Assembly: GCA_007833815.1 (NCBI GenBank)
Contig: CP033464.1
Span: forward strand, 2,551,501-2,615,500
Direction of reading: 5' to 3'
DNA from: Brevibacillus laterosporus
Lineage (GTDB): Bacteria; Bacillota; Bacilli; Brevibacillales; Brevibacillaceae
Length of the DNA stretch: 64,000 bases
The position numbers and the translations under genes are program-made. Positions 1 to 8,959 of the stretch are shown piece after piece. Below the pieces are notes generated by a model. That model saw nothing but the letters and a program-made list of their open reading frames with translations, searched no databases and had not been told where the DNA came from. Positions within the stretch are counted from its first letter, which is position 1. The number at the start of each line of letters is the position of its first letter.

Positions 1-389
1 AACTAGTTAACAAGATGTACAGCTATCCAGCAGAATCAGACCGTGGAACCTTTGCTTATGCAATGGAAAGCTTGATCATTCTACTTGCACCAATCGCACC
101 ACATATCTCTGAAGAAATGTGGCAGCAATTAATCGGTAAGACAAGTAGCGTACACATGCAAGAATGGCCAACGTTTGATCCACAAGCACTGGTGTTAGAT
201 GAAGTGGAAATTGTTATCCAGATCAATGGTAAAGTGCGCGATAAGATGGTAGTTGCCAATGGCCTTAGTAAAGAAGAATTAGAAAAACATGTACTTGGTC
301 ACGAAAAGGGAATCGCGCTAATCGACGGTAAAACCGTTCGTAAGGTGATTGCTGTCCCAGGTAAATTGGTTAACATTGTAGTAGGTTAA
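1..389 (+). CDS. leuS: Leucyl-tRNA synthetase, C-terminal part (5' end outside window)
   Basis: The reading frame is open from the first base and runs to a stop at 389, so only the last ~129 residues are present. They match the end of bacterial LeuRS: the helical anticodon-binding segment with the sequence LAPIAPHISEEMW, then the small C-terminal domain (VQINGKVRDK, KVIAVPGKLVNIVV). The enzyme charges tRNA-Leu in the cytoplasm. The catalytic domain lies upstream of the window. A hairpin with a T-run follows at 411-460. In Bacillales leuS commonly neighbours comER, as here. Confidence 0.95.
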   Translation, partial: LVNKMYSYPAESDRGTFAYAMESLIILLAPIAPHISEEMWQQLIGKTSSVHMQEWPTFDPQALVLDEVEIVIQINGKVRDKMVVANGLSKEELEKHVLGHEKGIALIDGKTVRKVIAVPGKLVNIVVG

Positions 390-410
390 TATAGGATTCA
401 TGTAAAAAGG

Positions 411-460
411 AAAGCCTCTTCTACTGATGCTAGAATTTAGCATAAGGAAGGGGCTTTTTT
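411..460 (+). terminator. Rho-independent terminator of leuS
   Basis: AAAGCCTCTT at 411-420 pairs, with one mismatch, with AAGGGGCTTT near 448-457, followed by a T-run. It lies between the convergent leuS and comER genes. Confidence 0.75.
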
Positions 461-507
461 CCTATGCGTATATGTCAAGTAGCTTTTATATGGTCAAATC
501 ATTCTTT

Positions 508-1335
508 CTAATACTGACGCTCCAACTGCTCTTTCATTTCCCGTTGATCCTCTACAAATTTTTTCTGTGTAATTCGGAACACATGATGAAAAACGCCAGG
601 TAGAGAGGCTTGCAAGATCCGTAGTCCTTCCCCTGTGATTCCTCCTGGAACGCAGACACGAGCCTGTAGTTCAGGCAAAGTAAAATGACCTTGTTTTAAC
701 AATTCAGCTACTCCAATTAGCATTTGTGTAGTTAAATGAACGGCGGTTTCATGAGGTAAGCCGGTTTCTTCTTCAGCAGAACGAATTATTTGTTGCATTG
801 TATAGCTGAGAAAGGCAGGACCACAACTGGCTATATCTGCCGAAATTCGCAAAAACGGTGATTGAATTTCCAATGGCAGACCAATATGTGATAAAAGATG
901 GAGCAAACGTTCTTTCGTTTCATCTGTGGCGCGACGACCGTATTCGAGCAAAACAAGTCCACTCAAAGCATGATTAGTGATACTTGGAACAGCACGTATG
1001 ACCTGACAAGGAACCAATTCCTCCAGTTCTTCTACTAAAATAGGACTGGTGATGGTAATTAAGACCTGCTCCCTAGAAAGAGAAGAAGCGAATTCAGCTA
1101 AGGCTGTTCGATATTCTTTTGGCTTGACACATAAAAAAATAAGGTCGCAATTGGTAACGACGTCAGCATTATTTGAAGCGATTTGTAATCCAGGAAATTG
1201 TTCTTGTAGAATGGACAATTTGTCTAGAGTTCGATTAAAGGCCCGTATATTTTCGGGTAGCACGGCTTGAGAGCGAATGAACGATTGAATAAGCATGCCC
1301 CCCATACTGCCGGTTCCGATAAAACCAAGTCGCAT
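508..1335 (-). CDS. comER: ComER-like late competence protein (pyrroline-5-carboxylate reductase family)
   Basis: This 275-residue protein starts with a Rossmann dinucleotide-binding motif (GFIGTGSMGG, residues 4-13) and has the ProC-type C-terminal half (SCGPAFLSYTMQQ, then CVPGGITGEGL). The ProC family makes proline from pyrroline-5-carboxylate. The member next to the comE genes in Bacillales is called ComER; a reductase activity for it is not established. A GGAGGG site lies just before the ATG at 1335. The position between leuS and the comE region supports the ComER name over a housekeeping ProC. The gene is intact. Confidence 0.85.
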   Translation of the reverse strand: MRLGFIGTGSMGGMLIQSFIRSQAVLPENIRAFNRTLDKLSILQEQFPGLQIASNNADVVTNCDLIFLCVKPKEYRTALAEFASSLSREQVLITITSPILVEELEELVPCQVIRAVPSITNHALSGLVLLEYGRRATDETKERLLHLLSHIGLPLEIQSPFLRISADIASCGPAFLSYTMQQIIRSAEEETGLPHETAVHLTTQMLIGVAELLKQGHFTLPELQARVCVPGGITGEGLRILQASLPGVFHHVFRITQKKFVEDQREMKEQLERQY

Positions 1336-1517
1336 GATAATCCCTCCACCACTTCTTCTTTTGTAAATAGCTGTACAAGCAATGCATTTTCGTTCTAAAT
1401 AGAGGTTTTTATATCTTATGTGGTGAAGGAGGGGTTCATGTTTTTTTGAGAGGTTAACGTTCTGTTTGGTAACAAAAAAACTCTCTGTAAAAGAACAAAA
1501 GCCTGTTTGGTTGGGAG

Positions 1518-1548
1518 AAAACTACTTATGCAAATAAGTAGTTTTTTT
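1518..1548 (-). terminator. Terminator downstream of the first symporter
   Basis: A perfect 11-bp inverted repeat, AAAACTACTTA at 1518-1528 and TAAGTAGTTTT at 1535-1545, with a 6-base loop. A/T runs on both sides could let it work in both directions. It lies 17 bp after the stop of the minus-strand symporter. Confidence 0.7.
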
Positions 1549-1564
1549 GTGAAAAATCAATTCG

Positions 1565-3106
1565 TTAGGTATAAAAATCCTCTTCCCGTAGCCCTAGATG
1601 AGCTTTAATTTGTAACCGTGTAAAATCTCCAGAGCTGCTCGTCTGTTGTGTGCATAAAGAAATTATCCATGATACCAAGAAACCAAAAGGAATAGAAACA
1701 ATCCCAGGATAGTGTAGCGGAAATAACGGTGTCGCCCGAATAATTCCATGTGCTTCATTCATAAATGTAGGACTGATTAACGCAAGTAGCAATGAAGAGA
1801 GCAACCCACTCATACTGCCAGCAATTGCACCTTTTTCCGTAAATTTTGACCAATAAAATCCAAATAAAATAATAGGTAAAAGAGATGAAGCAGCGATCGT
1901 AAATGCAAAGGAAACGACAAAAGCTGCATTGACATTATGGGCAGCTACAGCAAATAAAGTAGAGACGATGCCAACTCCAATTGCTGATAGTTTAGCCGCG
2001 TACATTTGTTGGCGATCCGATGCATTACCTTTTTTTATCATATTAAAATACATATCATGTGCAAAAGCAGAGGAGCCGCTTAACACTAGTCCAGTCACGA
2101 CAGCAAGAATGGTAGCAAATGCAACGGCTGAAATAAAAGCCATCCAAAACTGTCCCCCTAAGGCTAGTGCTAGCAGAGGAGCGGCCAGATTTACATTATC
2201 TCCCGTTGATAACAACTGGGCTTGTCCGACAAACAATGATGCTCCCAGTCCTAATGATACAGTCATCAAATAGAAAAAACCGATGATATAAACAGCAGTA
2301 ATGACTGAAACACGAGCCGCTTTGGCATCAGATACCGTGTAAAATCGTGTGATGATATGTGGCAGTCCTGATGTACCCAGCACTAAAGCAAGGTGCAAAG
2401 AGAAGGTGTCCCAAGGTTGGTTGAACATCTGTCCTGATTCTAGTAAACGAAGTCCTGTACTCGTACGATGAGAAACATGTTCAAACAGAGTAAGCAGGTT
2501 CCAATCAAAACGAGATAACACCATAAGTGATAGCATTACTGTACCGAATAGAAGCAGAACACATTTCACGATTTGCATCCAAGAGGTTGCGACCATGCCA
2601 CCAACTGCTACAAAAATGGTCATTAAGCCACCAATAAGAATGATCGATGCAATATAAGGAATATCTAATAACAAAAAAATAAGTGCCCCTGCGCCAACTA
2701 ACTGTGCCATCATATAGATAACCGTTAAAATGATAGTATTACAAGCAATCAATCCACGTAATCGAGTAGAGGGAAACCGAACCGCGATGGAGTCTGCTAA
2801 GGTATAACGCCCCACATTATGCATCGGCTCTGCTATTAACAACATTACGATCATATACGAGCAAAAAAAGCCTATAGCATAAAAAAAGCCATCAAAACCA
2901 TGTAAGGCAATCATGCCTGTGATCCCTAAAAAGGAAGCAGCACTTACAAAATCACCTGCAATGGCAAATCCGTTTTGTAAACCGCTAAGGCGATTTCCTG
3001 CCGCATAGAACTCATTGGTACTCGTTGTTCGTTTGCTGGCAGAATAGGTGATGGCAAGTGTTCCAACAATGATCGCAGCAAAAAAGAAAAATCCAGAAAT
3101 ATTCAT
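1565..3106 (-). CDS. Sodium:solute symporter (SSS family), acetate/pyruvate-permease-like
   Basis: This is a polytopic membrane protein of 513 residues with about 13 hydrophobic segments. It has SSS-family features: GxFFxAAxxLxGxQNGFAIAGDFVSAASFLGI near the N-terminus and the GTSGLPHIITRFYTV segment. I chose the ATG at 3106, preceded by AAAGGAG, over an in-frame ATG 24 bp upstream, because this start aligns with the paralogue at 3303-4835. The family takes up small organic acids such as acetate or pyruvate with Na+. The substrate here is inferred only from the DUF485 neighbour and the LytSR-type system. It is a close paralogue of the next gene, so a tandem duplication is likely. Confidence 0.85.
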   Translation of the reverse strand: MNISGFFFFAAIIVGTLAITYSASKRTTSTNEFYAAGNRLSGLQNGFAIAGDFVSAASFLGITGMIALHGFDGFFYAIGFFCSYMIVMLLIAEPMHNVGRYTLADSIAVRFPSTRLRGLIACNTIILTVIYMMAQLVGAGALIFLLLDIPYIASIILIGGLMTIFVAVGGMVATSWMQIVKCVLLLFGTVMLSLMVLSRFDWNLLTLFEHVSHRTSTGLRLLESGQMFNQPWDTFSLHLALVLGTSGLPHIITRFYTVSDAKAARVSVITAVYIIGFFYLMTVSLGLGASLFVGQAQLLSTGDNVNLAAPLLALALGGQFWMAFISAVAFATILAVVTGLVLSGSSAFAHDMYFNMIKKGNASDRQQMYAAKLSAIGVGIVSTLFAVAAHNVNAAFVVSFAFTIAASSLLPIILFGFYWSKFTEKGAIAGSMSGLLSSLLLALISPTFMNEAHGIIRATPLFPLHYPGIVSIPFGFLVSWIISLCTQQTSSSGDFTRLQIKAHLGLREEDFYT

Positions 3107-3240
3107 AAAGAAACTCCTTTTAAAGAACATCTACATATTAACATTTGAACAAAGACCGTATCAGAGCATCCAAAAAGACAGTTATACAATTACTAGTCGA
3201 AAAATGTTTTAAAAGCATTATTTATAAGGCAAGAAGTGAA

Positions 3241-3278
3241 GAAAAAAGCTGTGCACAAAAAGTATGCCAGCTTTTTTG
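3241..3278 (-). terminator. Terminator of the DUF485-symporter operon
   Basis: AAAAAAGCTG and CAGCTTTTTT form a perfect 10-bp stem, followed by a T-run on the minus strand. It separates the 3303-4835 symporter from the paralogue downstream. Confidence 0.75.
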
Positions 3279-3302
3279 AAATACCAATTTAGACAGCAGA
3301 AA

Positions 3303-4835
3303 CTAAGCTTGTTCTTTGATGCCTGTATTTGCGATTACATAGATCTCGTCGAATTTGGCAGCATCCTGCTTTCTAGACAAGAAGGTTCCTAAAAATGCTC
3401 CTAGGAAACCTAAGGGGATTGAAATAATTCCGGGATTTGTTAATGATATGAGAGGTGTGCCAACTAGAATTGCTTTACCAGGTGCCCCCCAAATATTAGG
3501 ACCGATAGAGACAATGACGAGACAACTAATCAGGCCAACCAAAATGCCACTAATCGCACCTGCTGTGTTAAATCTTCTCCAAAAAATGGTGAAGATAATG
3601 ACAGGGAGATTGGAACTGGCCGCAACTGCAAAAGCAAGAGATACAAGGAAAGCTACGTTCATTTTTTGAGCGAATAAGGAAAGGATGATAGAAATGATAG
3701 CAACCCCGACAGAAGCCCAACGTGCAACTTTCATCTGTTCCTTTTCCGTTACTTGCCCTTTACGTAGGATGTGCGTGTAAAAGTCATGTCCAAATGCAGA
3801 GGCTGCTGATAAAACAAGTCCTGCTACCACAGCTAGTATGGTCGCAAAAGCAACGGCCGAGACGAAGGCGAATAAGAAGTCTCCTCCTAATACTTTTGCC
3901 AGAAGAGGAGCTGCCATATTTCCGCCTTTATCGGCTGCAAGGATACTTTCATGTCCTACAAAAGCAGCTGCACCAAAGCCAAGGAAGATTGTCATGACAT
4001 AAAAGATCCCGATAATCCATGTAGCATAAACAACAGAACTGCGAGCAGTAGGAGCATCCTTAACCGTAAAAAAGCGAATGAGTATGTGAGGCAATCCTGC
4101 TGTCCCTAGTACAAGTGCTAGATTTAACGAAATGGTATCCAGCCCGTTGGTAAACTTGTTGCCGGAATGTAAGAATGCTTCTCCTATAGGTGTTGCCGTT
4201 TGAATGTGATTGAACATAGCACTGAAGCTAAAGCCGAATTTTGCAAAAACAATTAGTGAGATAATAAAAGTTCCACTCATCAGAAGAACCGCTTTGACGA
4301 TCTGTACCCAGCTCGTTGCTGTCATGCCACCAAATACAACATAAATGGTCATTAGTGTGCCAACAATTAATACAGAGGCTGTGTAATCTAGATTAAGTAA
4401 AAGCTTTATAAGTCCACCTGCACCTACAAGTTGTGCAATCATGTAAAAAATGCTTATGGTAATCGTATTTAGTGCTGCTACACCACGTACACGCTTATCA
4501 TTAAATCTGGCAGCAATCATGTCTGCAAAAGTATATTTACCCAAATTGCGTAACGGTTCTGCCACGATATACAGCACTACAAGATAGGCTACTAAAAACC
4601 CAATACTGTAGAAAAAACCATCGAATCCAAATAAGGCGATCATTCCTGCAATTCCAAGGAAAGAAGCGGCTGACATATAATCACCAGCGATGGCCCAACC
4701 GTTTTGCCAACCTGTTAAACCACCACCGGCTGTGTAAAATTCACTGGTGGTATTTGTGTGTTTGGAGGCAAAATAGGTAATAACTAAGGTACCTAGTACA
4801 ATGAGTAAAAAGAGGGAAAAGGCTAATACATTCAT
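3303..4835 (-). CDS. Sodium:solute symporter (SSS family), ActP-like
   Basis: A 510-residue polytopic membrane protein of the SSS family. It has WAIAGDYMSAASFLGIAG near residue 48 and GTAGLPHILIRFFTVKDA mid-protein, both typical of the ActP/YwcA branch that carries acetate, pyruvate or related monocarboxylates with Na+. Its ATG overlaps the stop of the DUF485 gene by one base (TAATG), so the two are translationally coupled. The same DUF485-plus-SSS pairing occurs as yjcH-actP in E. coli. A LytS/LytR-type sensor lies just upstream, and candidate LytTR and CcpA sites precede the operon. Exact substrate not determined. Confidence 0.88.
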   Translation of the reverse strand: MNVLAFSLFLLIVLGTLVITYFASKHTNTTSEFYTAGGGLTGWQNGWAIAGDYMSAASFLGIAGMIALFGFDGFFYSIGFLVAYLVVLYIVAEPLRNLGKYTFADMIAARFNDKRVRGVAALNTITISIFYMIAQLVGAGGLIKLLLNLDYTASVLIVGTLMTIYVVFGGMTATSWVQIVKAVLLMSGTFIISLIVFAKFGFSFSAMFNHIQTATPIGEAFLHSGNKFTNGLDTISLNLALVLGTAGLPHILIRFFTVKDAPTARSSVVYATWIIGIFYVMTIFLGFGAAAFVGHESILAADKGGNMAAPLLAKVLGGDFLFAFVSAVAFATILAVVAGLVLSAASAFGHDFYTHILRKGQVTEKEQMKVARWASVGVAIISIILSLFAQKMNVAFLVSLAFAVAASSNLPVIIFTIFWRRFNTAGAISGILVGLISCLVIVSIGPNIWGAPGKAILVGTPLISLTNPGIISIPLGFLGAFLGTFLSRKQDAAKFDEIYVIANTGIKEQA

Positions 4836-5167
4836 TACATTTCCACTCCTTTCCCCATATCTTGTTTGATCTCTTCCACCATGGCATCTAGCTTTTTAGC
4901 TTTTCTGGAATAAAGCATACAGAGCACCCACGTCATGATGAATTGTGCAAAGCCAAAAATCCAAGCCCATGTTATAGCGCCAATGGCAGGGCGGTTAATG
5001 GATGGTACATACGACGTCATGATGGGTAACAGAAAATAAAATATGAAGAAAAAGATTGTCATGGGAAGTACAAATCCATTCTTTTGTTTCATCAAAATTT
5101 GAAACCTTGCTGAGTTAGCTATTGTCGTATAATTAATACGTCCGGGCTGATTTTTTTGATAAGACAT
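4835..5167 (-). CDS. DUF485 small membrane protein
   Basis: A 110-residue protein with two hydrophobic segments (FVLPMTIFFFIFYFLLPIM and AITWAWIFGFAQFIMTWVLC) joined by a short hydrophilic loop, the usual DUF485 layout. DUF485 proteins are encoded beside SSS-family acetate permeases; their role (accessory subunit or modulator) is not settled. It is the first gene of the operon, with the strong site AGGAGG at about 5175. The N-terminal ~25 residues are polar and face the cytoplasm by the positive-inside rule. Confidence 0.85.
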   Translation of the reverse strand: MSYQKNQPGRINYTTIANSARFQILMKQKNGFVLPMTIFFFIFYFLLPIMTSYVPSINRPAIGAITWAWIFGFAQFIMTWVLCMLYSRKAKKLDAMVEEIKQDMGKGVEM

Positions 5168-5182
5168 GCCATACCTCCTTAA

Positions 5183-5196
5183 TGTAAGCGCTTCAT
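5183..5196 (-). promoter_or_regulatory. cre-like CcpA box in the leader of the DUF485-symporter operon
   Basis: TGTAAGCGCTTCAT contains the perfect AAGCGCTT core of catabolite-responsive elements and is one base short of the full palindrome. It lies 16-29 bp before the ATG at 5167, where a bound repressor would act as a block. A second AAGCGCTT lies at 5284-5291. Confidence 0.5.
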
Positions 5197-5250
5197 AACT
5201 AATGGGTTAATTATATAGAAAAATGAGAATAATGGATAAATTGTGTAGTG

Positions 5251-5279
5251 AATGGTCGTAAGGAATGACTAAATGGCCG
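5251..5279 (-). promoter_or_regulatory. Candidate LytTR-type response regulator binding site (direct repeat, 21-bp period)
   Basis: On the minus strand CGGCCATT and CGACCATT are spaced exactly 21 bp start to start (plus strand 5251-5258 and 5272-5279). LytTR-domain regulators bind paired direct repeats about two helical turns apart. The response regulator encoded at 5422-6210 is of this class. The site lies 84-112 bp upstream of the DUF485 start, a sensible activator position. Confidence 0.5.
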
Positions 5280-5283
5280 AAAT

Positions 5284-5291
5284 AAGCGCTT
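5284..5291 (-). promoter_or_regulatory. Second cre-like AAGCGCTT core
   Basis: A perfect AAGCGCTT palindrome in the context ATAAGCGCTTGTTT, next to the candidate LytTR repeat. It fits catabolite control of an organic-acid symporter. Weak on its own. Confidence 0.35.
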
Positions 5292-5421
5292 GTTTGGAAG
5301 AATAATAGGTAAAAGATGATAGGCGATATGATTTATCAGGAGGGATTGCTTCTTCTGTATTAGCTTTGATCTCCTTTGTGTAACAATGAAGGGATGACAG
5401 TTGGGTTTTTGACCTGATTGC

Positions 5422-6210
5422 TTAGCTATGAAACAGCTTTAAAAATTCTCGAGCAGAGGAGCGTGACACGGGAAGTTGGGTGCGTTGTTGATTTTTTATA
5501 ACTAGATTATAAGTGCCATTAAACCAAGGAATAACTTCCAGCACAAAATGAAGATTGACGAGATAACTTCGGTGGATACGAAAAAAGGCATGTGCTTGTA
5601 ATTTTCCTTCTAATTGTTGAAGCGTCATTTTAGACGTGTACGTGTTCGTTGCTGTATACAGAAGCAACGAACGTTCTTCTCTAACTGCATACATAATTGT
5701 CTCGGGATCAATGACATACATCCGTTGATTTTCTTCTACTAACAATTTGGATATTGTAGGCGGAGAATTTTTCTGTTTTGGAGAAGGGTAGCTGACTGAA
5801 GCTTCTAAAGAAGCGGATAGATTTAGTAAAGGAACTGTTTTTTCAGATAAACGTTCTCGTATGCGGTGCAAAGTTTCTTGTAAGCGAATATGATCGTAAG
5901 GCTTTAATAGGTAATCAACAGCATGCAATCGAAACGCTTCTACAGCATAATCTTCATGTGCGGTAGAAAAGACAAACAAGGGTGCGTTCTTTCGAGATTT
6001 TAACATGCGAGCTACTTGTATTCCCATCATTTCAGGCATGTGGATATCAAGAAATACCACATCAGGAGAGTGTACTTCTACTAGTTCAAGTAACTCTGCT
6101 CCATTTGAAGCGGAAGGTAAAAGTTCAATATCATCTGAATGTGATAGTAAGTAATGCAATTCTTCTCTTGCTAAACGTTCATCTTCAGCTATCATGATGC
6201 GTATCTTCAT
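5422..6210 (-). CDS. LytTR-family response regulator
   Basis: A 262-residue cytoplasmic regulator. Residues 1-120 form a receiver domain with acidic pocket E9/D10, phospho-acceptor D55 (in VVFLDIHMPEMMG) and K104 (in LLKPYD). A linker leads to a C-terminal LytTR DNA-binding domain at about 155-260 (FFRIHRSYLVNLHFV). Its ATG directly follows the TAA stop of the sensor kinase, so the two form an operon. LytSR-type systems control genes of pyruvate/acetate metabolism, and the symporter operon transcribed next in the same direction is the likely target. That link is inference, supported by the direct repeat at 5251-5279. Confidence 0.9.
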   Translation of the reverse strand: MKIRIMIAEDERLAREELHYLLSHSDDIELLPSASNGAELLELVEVHSPDVVFLDIHMPEMMGIQVARMLKSRKNAPLFVFSTAHEDYAVEAFRLHAVDYLLKPYDHIRLQETLHRIRERLSEKTVPLLNLSASLEASVSYPSPKQKNSPPTISKLLVEENQRMYVIDPETIMYAVREERSLLLYTATNTYTSKMTLQQLEGKLQAHAFFRIHRSYLVNLHFVLEVIPWFNGTYNLVIKNQQRTQLPVSRSSAREFLKLFHS

Positions 6211-7986
6211 TTACGACACCTTTCCTTTTGTTATAACAGTAGGGATAGAAAATGAGATACAGCAACCGCCCTCTACTAGGTTTTGGATGTGCAGTTTGGC
6301 ATCTTGTCCAAGCAGGTGAATAAGACGTTGATTAACGTTATAAACACCAATGCCATTACCAAGACTATGTTTCAACGGCTCGTTTCCTAGTATTTCTATT
6401 AAAGGTGATGGAATCCCTACTCCATTATCTCGCACTGTCAATGTAACATTTTCGTTTTGTTTTTGAATGGTTACGCTAATTTCTCCACCAGTTGATTTTC
6501 CGCGAAGCCCATGATGAATACAGTTTTCGATTAAAGGTTGCAAGGTAGATGGAGGAATCAGTTCTGAACCGACTTCAGTAGAGATGTGTAATGTGATAGT
6601 GAGCTGGTCATCAAAACGAATCTGAATGATTTCTAAAAAGGCTTGCAAATGCTCTAGCTCTTGTTGTAATGGAATCAGTTTTGCCTCTGTGATCTTTAAA
6701 TTTAAGCGCATAAAAGTACCCAGTTGTACCGTGACATGTCGTGCTTGATCAGGATGAAGCCGAATCAGTGTAACTATTGAATTGAGTGTGTTAAACAGAA
6801 AATGAGGGTTGATTTGGGCTTGTAACAAGCGTAATTCAGCATCCTTCATCAGATGTGTCAATTGTTCAGCCATAGCTGCACTTAATTGATAAGAGATGAG
6901 ATTTCCTAGACCTTTAGCTAATTCTTCTTCTATCTTCCTAATTTGTTGAGGACGGCGGAAATACAAGATGATGAGACCTGCTACATTTTCAGAGATGGAA
7001 AATGGCACAATGATAGCTGCTTGAAGTCCACAGCTACAATCCTGACAGCCTATATCTTTACGACTATACGCTATTTGCATGTGCTGAAGAGAGATGGCTT
7101 GCTTGACTAGTGGCGTCATTTGTAAAGATTGTGGTCCATGAAAGGAGGAGCCTTGTCCTACATGGGCTAAGACTTGGGCTGTATCAGTCACAGCAACAGC
7201 ATCTACCTTGCATTCATGTAATAAGATGCGTGCGGTCAACTCCGCAGTTTCCGAGGTAACCCCTTGTTTGAGATGAGGCAAAATATATTCAGCAATCGTA
7301 AAGGATCTGGCAGTAGCCAGGGCGGCAAAGCGTTCTTCTTCCCGTAAAGCCAAATGAATCATAGCTGTAAAGATTGCAATCGAAACACTATTGGTCAGCA
7401 CCATGGGAATACCAATTTGATCAACGAGTAAGATTGCTTCTTGTTTGGGTACTCCTCCAATCAGAATAAAGGACATTTGTAAGATCGGCGCAAACATGCC
7501 GATAAACAGAGATTTGGATGGGGAAATGACACGTTCTTGAGAAAAGAATCGAGCAACGTACCCTGCCAACAGACCGATGAGAGGCAGAGAGAGAGCAACA
7601 GGACCAGCAACAACCCCACCTAGCTGATAGTAATGTATGCCAGATAACAATCCGGCTCCAACACCAACAAGGGGACCTCCTAATAATCCTCCAATAACGA
7701 CGCCAACACAAGTGGAGTTTGCAAGGGTTTGAGTATGTTCTAAGGATAAGACCCAAAAAGCTGTTAGGGGAATACCATTTTCCAGAACGACGCCTGCATA
7801 AGTTCCAGCAATACCAAACAAACCGAACAATACTGAAAAAATAAGGGCTATATGAAAGCGGATTTCCCGATCCAATAATTGGCGAAATAGAGGGATACGC
7901 GTCAAAATAAAGGTCAACAACAAAAGAAGTCCCATCCGTTCTATCAAAACAAGTGTTAATTGCTCCACCAGTGACCGTCCCTTCAA
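6211..7986 (-). CDS. LytS-type sensor histidine kinase
   Basis: A 591-residue membrane kinase. Residues ~1-215 contain about six membrane helices of the 5TMR-LYT type (ANSTCVGVVIGGLLGGPLVG is a typical LytS segment). A GAF-like domain at ~225-365 contains the cluster CQDCSC. A His_kinase domain follows with QINPHFLFNTLNS, its conserved His being the phospho-acceptor, and then an HATPase domain with DNGVGIP and GNGIGVYNVNQRL. I take the TTG at 7986 as start, preceded by AGAAGGAATAGGGG. The kinase and regulator genes abut. The ligand is not determined; related LytS/BtsS/YpdA sensors respond to pyruvate. Confidence 0.9.
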   Translation of the reverse strand: MKGRSLVEQLTLVLIERMGLLLLLTFILTRIPLFRQLLDREIRFHIALIFSVLFGLFGIAGTYAGVVLENGIPLTAFWVLSLEHTQTLANSTCVGVVIGGLLGGPLVGVGAGLLSGIHYYQLGGVVAGPVALSLPLIGLLAGYVARFFSQERVISPSKSLFIGMFAPILQMSFILIGGVPKQEAILLVDQIGIPMVLTNSVSIAIFTAMIHLALREEERFAALATARSFTIAEYILPHLKQGVTSETAELTARILLHECKVDAVAVTDTAQVLAHVGQGSSFHGPQSLQMTPLVKQAISLQHMQIAYSRKDIGCQDCSCGLQAAIIVPFSISENVAGLIILYFRRPQQIRKIEEELAKGLGNLISYQLSAAMAEQLTHLMKDAELRLLQAQINPHFLFNTLNSIVTLIRLHPDQARHVTVQLGTFMRLNLKITEAKLIPLQQELEHLQAFLEIIQIRFDDQLTITLHISTEVGSELIPPSTLQPLIENCIHHGLRGKSTGGEISVTIQKQNENVTLTVRDNGVGIPSPLIEILGNEPLKHSLGNGIGVYNVNQRLIHLLGQDAKLHIQNLVEGGCCISFSIPTVITKGKVS

Positions 7987-8034
7987 AAGCCCTATTCCTT
8001 CTATTATACATATGACCGAATATTAGGAAAATAT

Positions 8035-8850
8035 TTATTCGCAGATTGCAACCTTTTTTATTTTTTCAAAGGTCTTCTTCCCGATGCCCGAAATCTTCGT
8101 CAAGTCTTCTAGCTTGGAGAAGCCTTTTTTTTCTCGGTAGGCAATAATATCTTCTGCTCGGGTCTTCCCAATGCCTGGTAAATTCATGAGTTGCTCCAAC
8201 GTAGCTGTTTTGATATTGATTTGGGTCGATGAAGACGAAGCAGGAGAAGTAACTGACATATTTGGTTGAAGAGGCGAGCTGGCTTGAAGGAATGAACTAG
8301 GGGTGCTGGTAGGATGAACGGTAGCTGACTCTTGTAAAGTGGGAACATATAAAACCATTCCATCTGTTAGCTTCTGCGCCAGATTAACTCGTTTCTGATC
8401 AGCTTGTGCTAAGAACCCCCCAGCTTTTTTTATGGCATGCATTACGCGTTCATTTGACTCAAAAGCATATAACCCAGGATGTGTGACAGCCCCTTTTACA
8501 TCAAGATAAAAAGAATTTTTAGATTCACCTATCCGCTCATCTGCGGCAGGAGGGGAATTTATATCTATAGGGTCCCTTGTATTAGAGAATGTCTTTTCTT
8601 CAGGAACCATTCTTTTTCCTGAGTTTGTCTTATGTTCAACATCAGAGGTCTTTTGTTGGTGTTTTGCTTGTTTATTTTCCTGTAGTTCTGTCTTTGCAAC
8701 GGTTTCCTTTTCGGCAAGGGCAACAGGGGTAAATCCAGGCGTATTACTAGAATCGTCGGAAGGATATAGCCAGAAGCTAAGACCTACAAATAGTAGTGCA
8801 CCACTCATAAATATCCATTTTCGATAGCGGTCCCATAATTCCATTATCAT
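8035..8850 (-). CDS. comEA: ComEA, membrane-anchored DNA receptor for competence
   Basis: A 271-residue protein with one N-terminal membrane anchor (WIFMSGALLFVGLSFWLY). A low-complexity hydrophilic linker leads to an SLBB-like segment (FYLDVKGAVTHPGLYAF) and a C-terminal double helix-hairpin-helix domain (LMNLPGIGKTRAEDIIAYRE, then LTKISGIGKKTFEKI). ComEA binds incoming double-stranded DNA outside the membrane and passes it to ComEC. I take the start at 8850, with AAGGAG 9 bp before it, over an upstream in-frame ATG at 8910. In B. subtilis comEA heads the comEA-EB-EC operon. Here it is on the opposite strand from comEC and separated from comEB by asnB. Confidence 0.93.
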   Translation of the reverse strand: MIMELWDRYRKWIFMSGALLFVGLSFWLYPSDDSSNTPGFTPVALAEKETVAKTELQENKQAKHQQKTSDVEHKTNSGKRMVPEEKTFSNTRDPIDINSPPAADERIGESKNSFYLDVKGAVTHPGLYAFESNERVMHAIKKAGGFLAQADQKRVNLAQKLTDGMVLYVPTLQESATVHPTSTPSSFLQASSPLQPNMSVTSPASSSSTQINIKTATLEQLMNLPGIGKTRAEDIIAYREKKGFSKLEDLTKISGIGKKTFEKIKKVAICE

Positions 8851-8907
8851 TGTTAATCGCTCCTTCTCATTCTTTAAGGTCATCGTACAAAAAGATAGAG
8901 GTAGGTG

Positions 8908-8944
8908 CAAAAAAACCTTTCAATCTGAGACGATTGAAAGGTTT
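8908..8944 (-). terminator. Terminator of asnB
   Basis: A perfect 13-bp stem, AAACCTTTCAATC at 8913-8925 and GATTGAAAGGTTT at 8932-8944, followed on the minus strand by a run of seven T. It separates asnB from comEA. Confidence 0.88.
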
Positions 8945-8959
8945 CGAGGCAAGAAAACA

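Noticed and set aside
8003-8008. TATAAT on the minus strand before the LytS kinase gene
   Set aside because: A start from it would fall within the ribosome-binding site, and no good -35 is seen.
7421-8011. 196-codon frame overlapping the LytS kinase gene in another frame
   Set aside because: The kinase frame has clear domains over the same bases; the other has an odd Trp/Cys/Arg composition.
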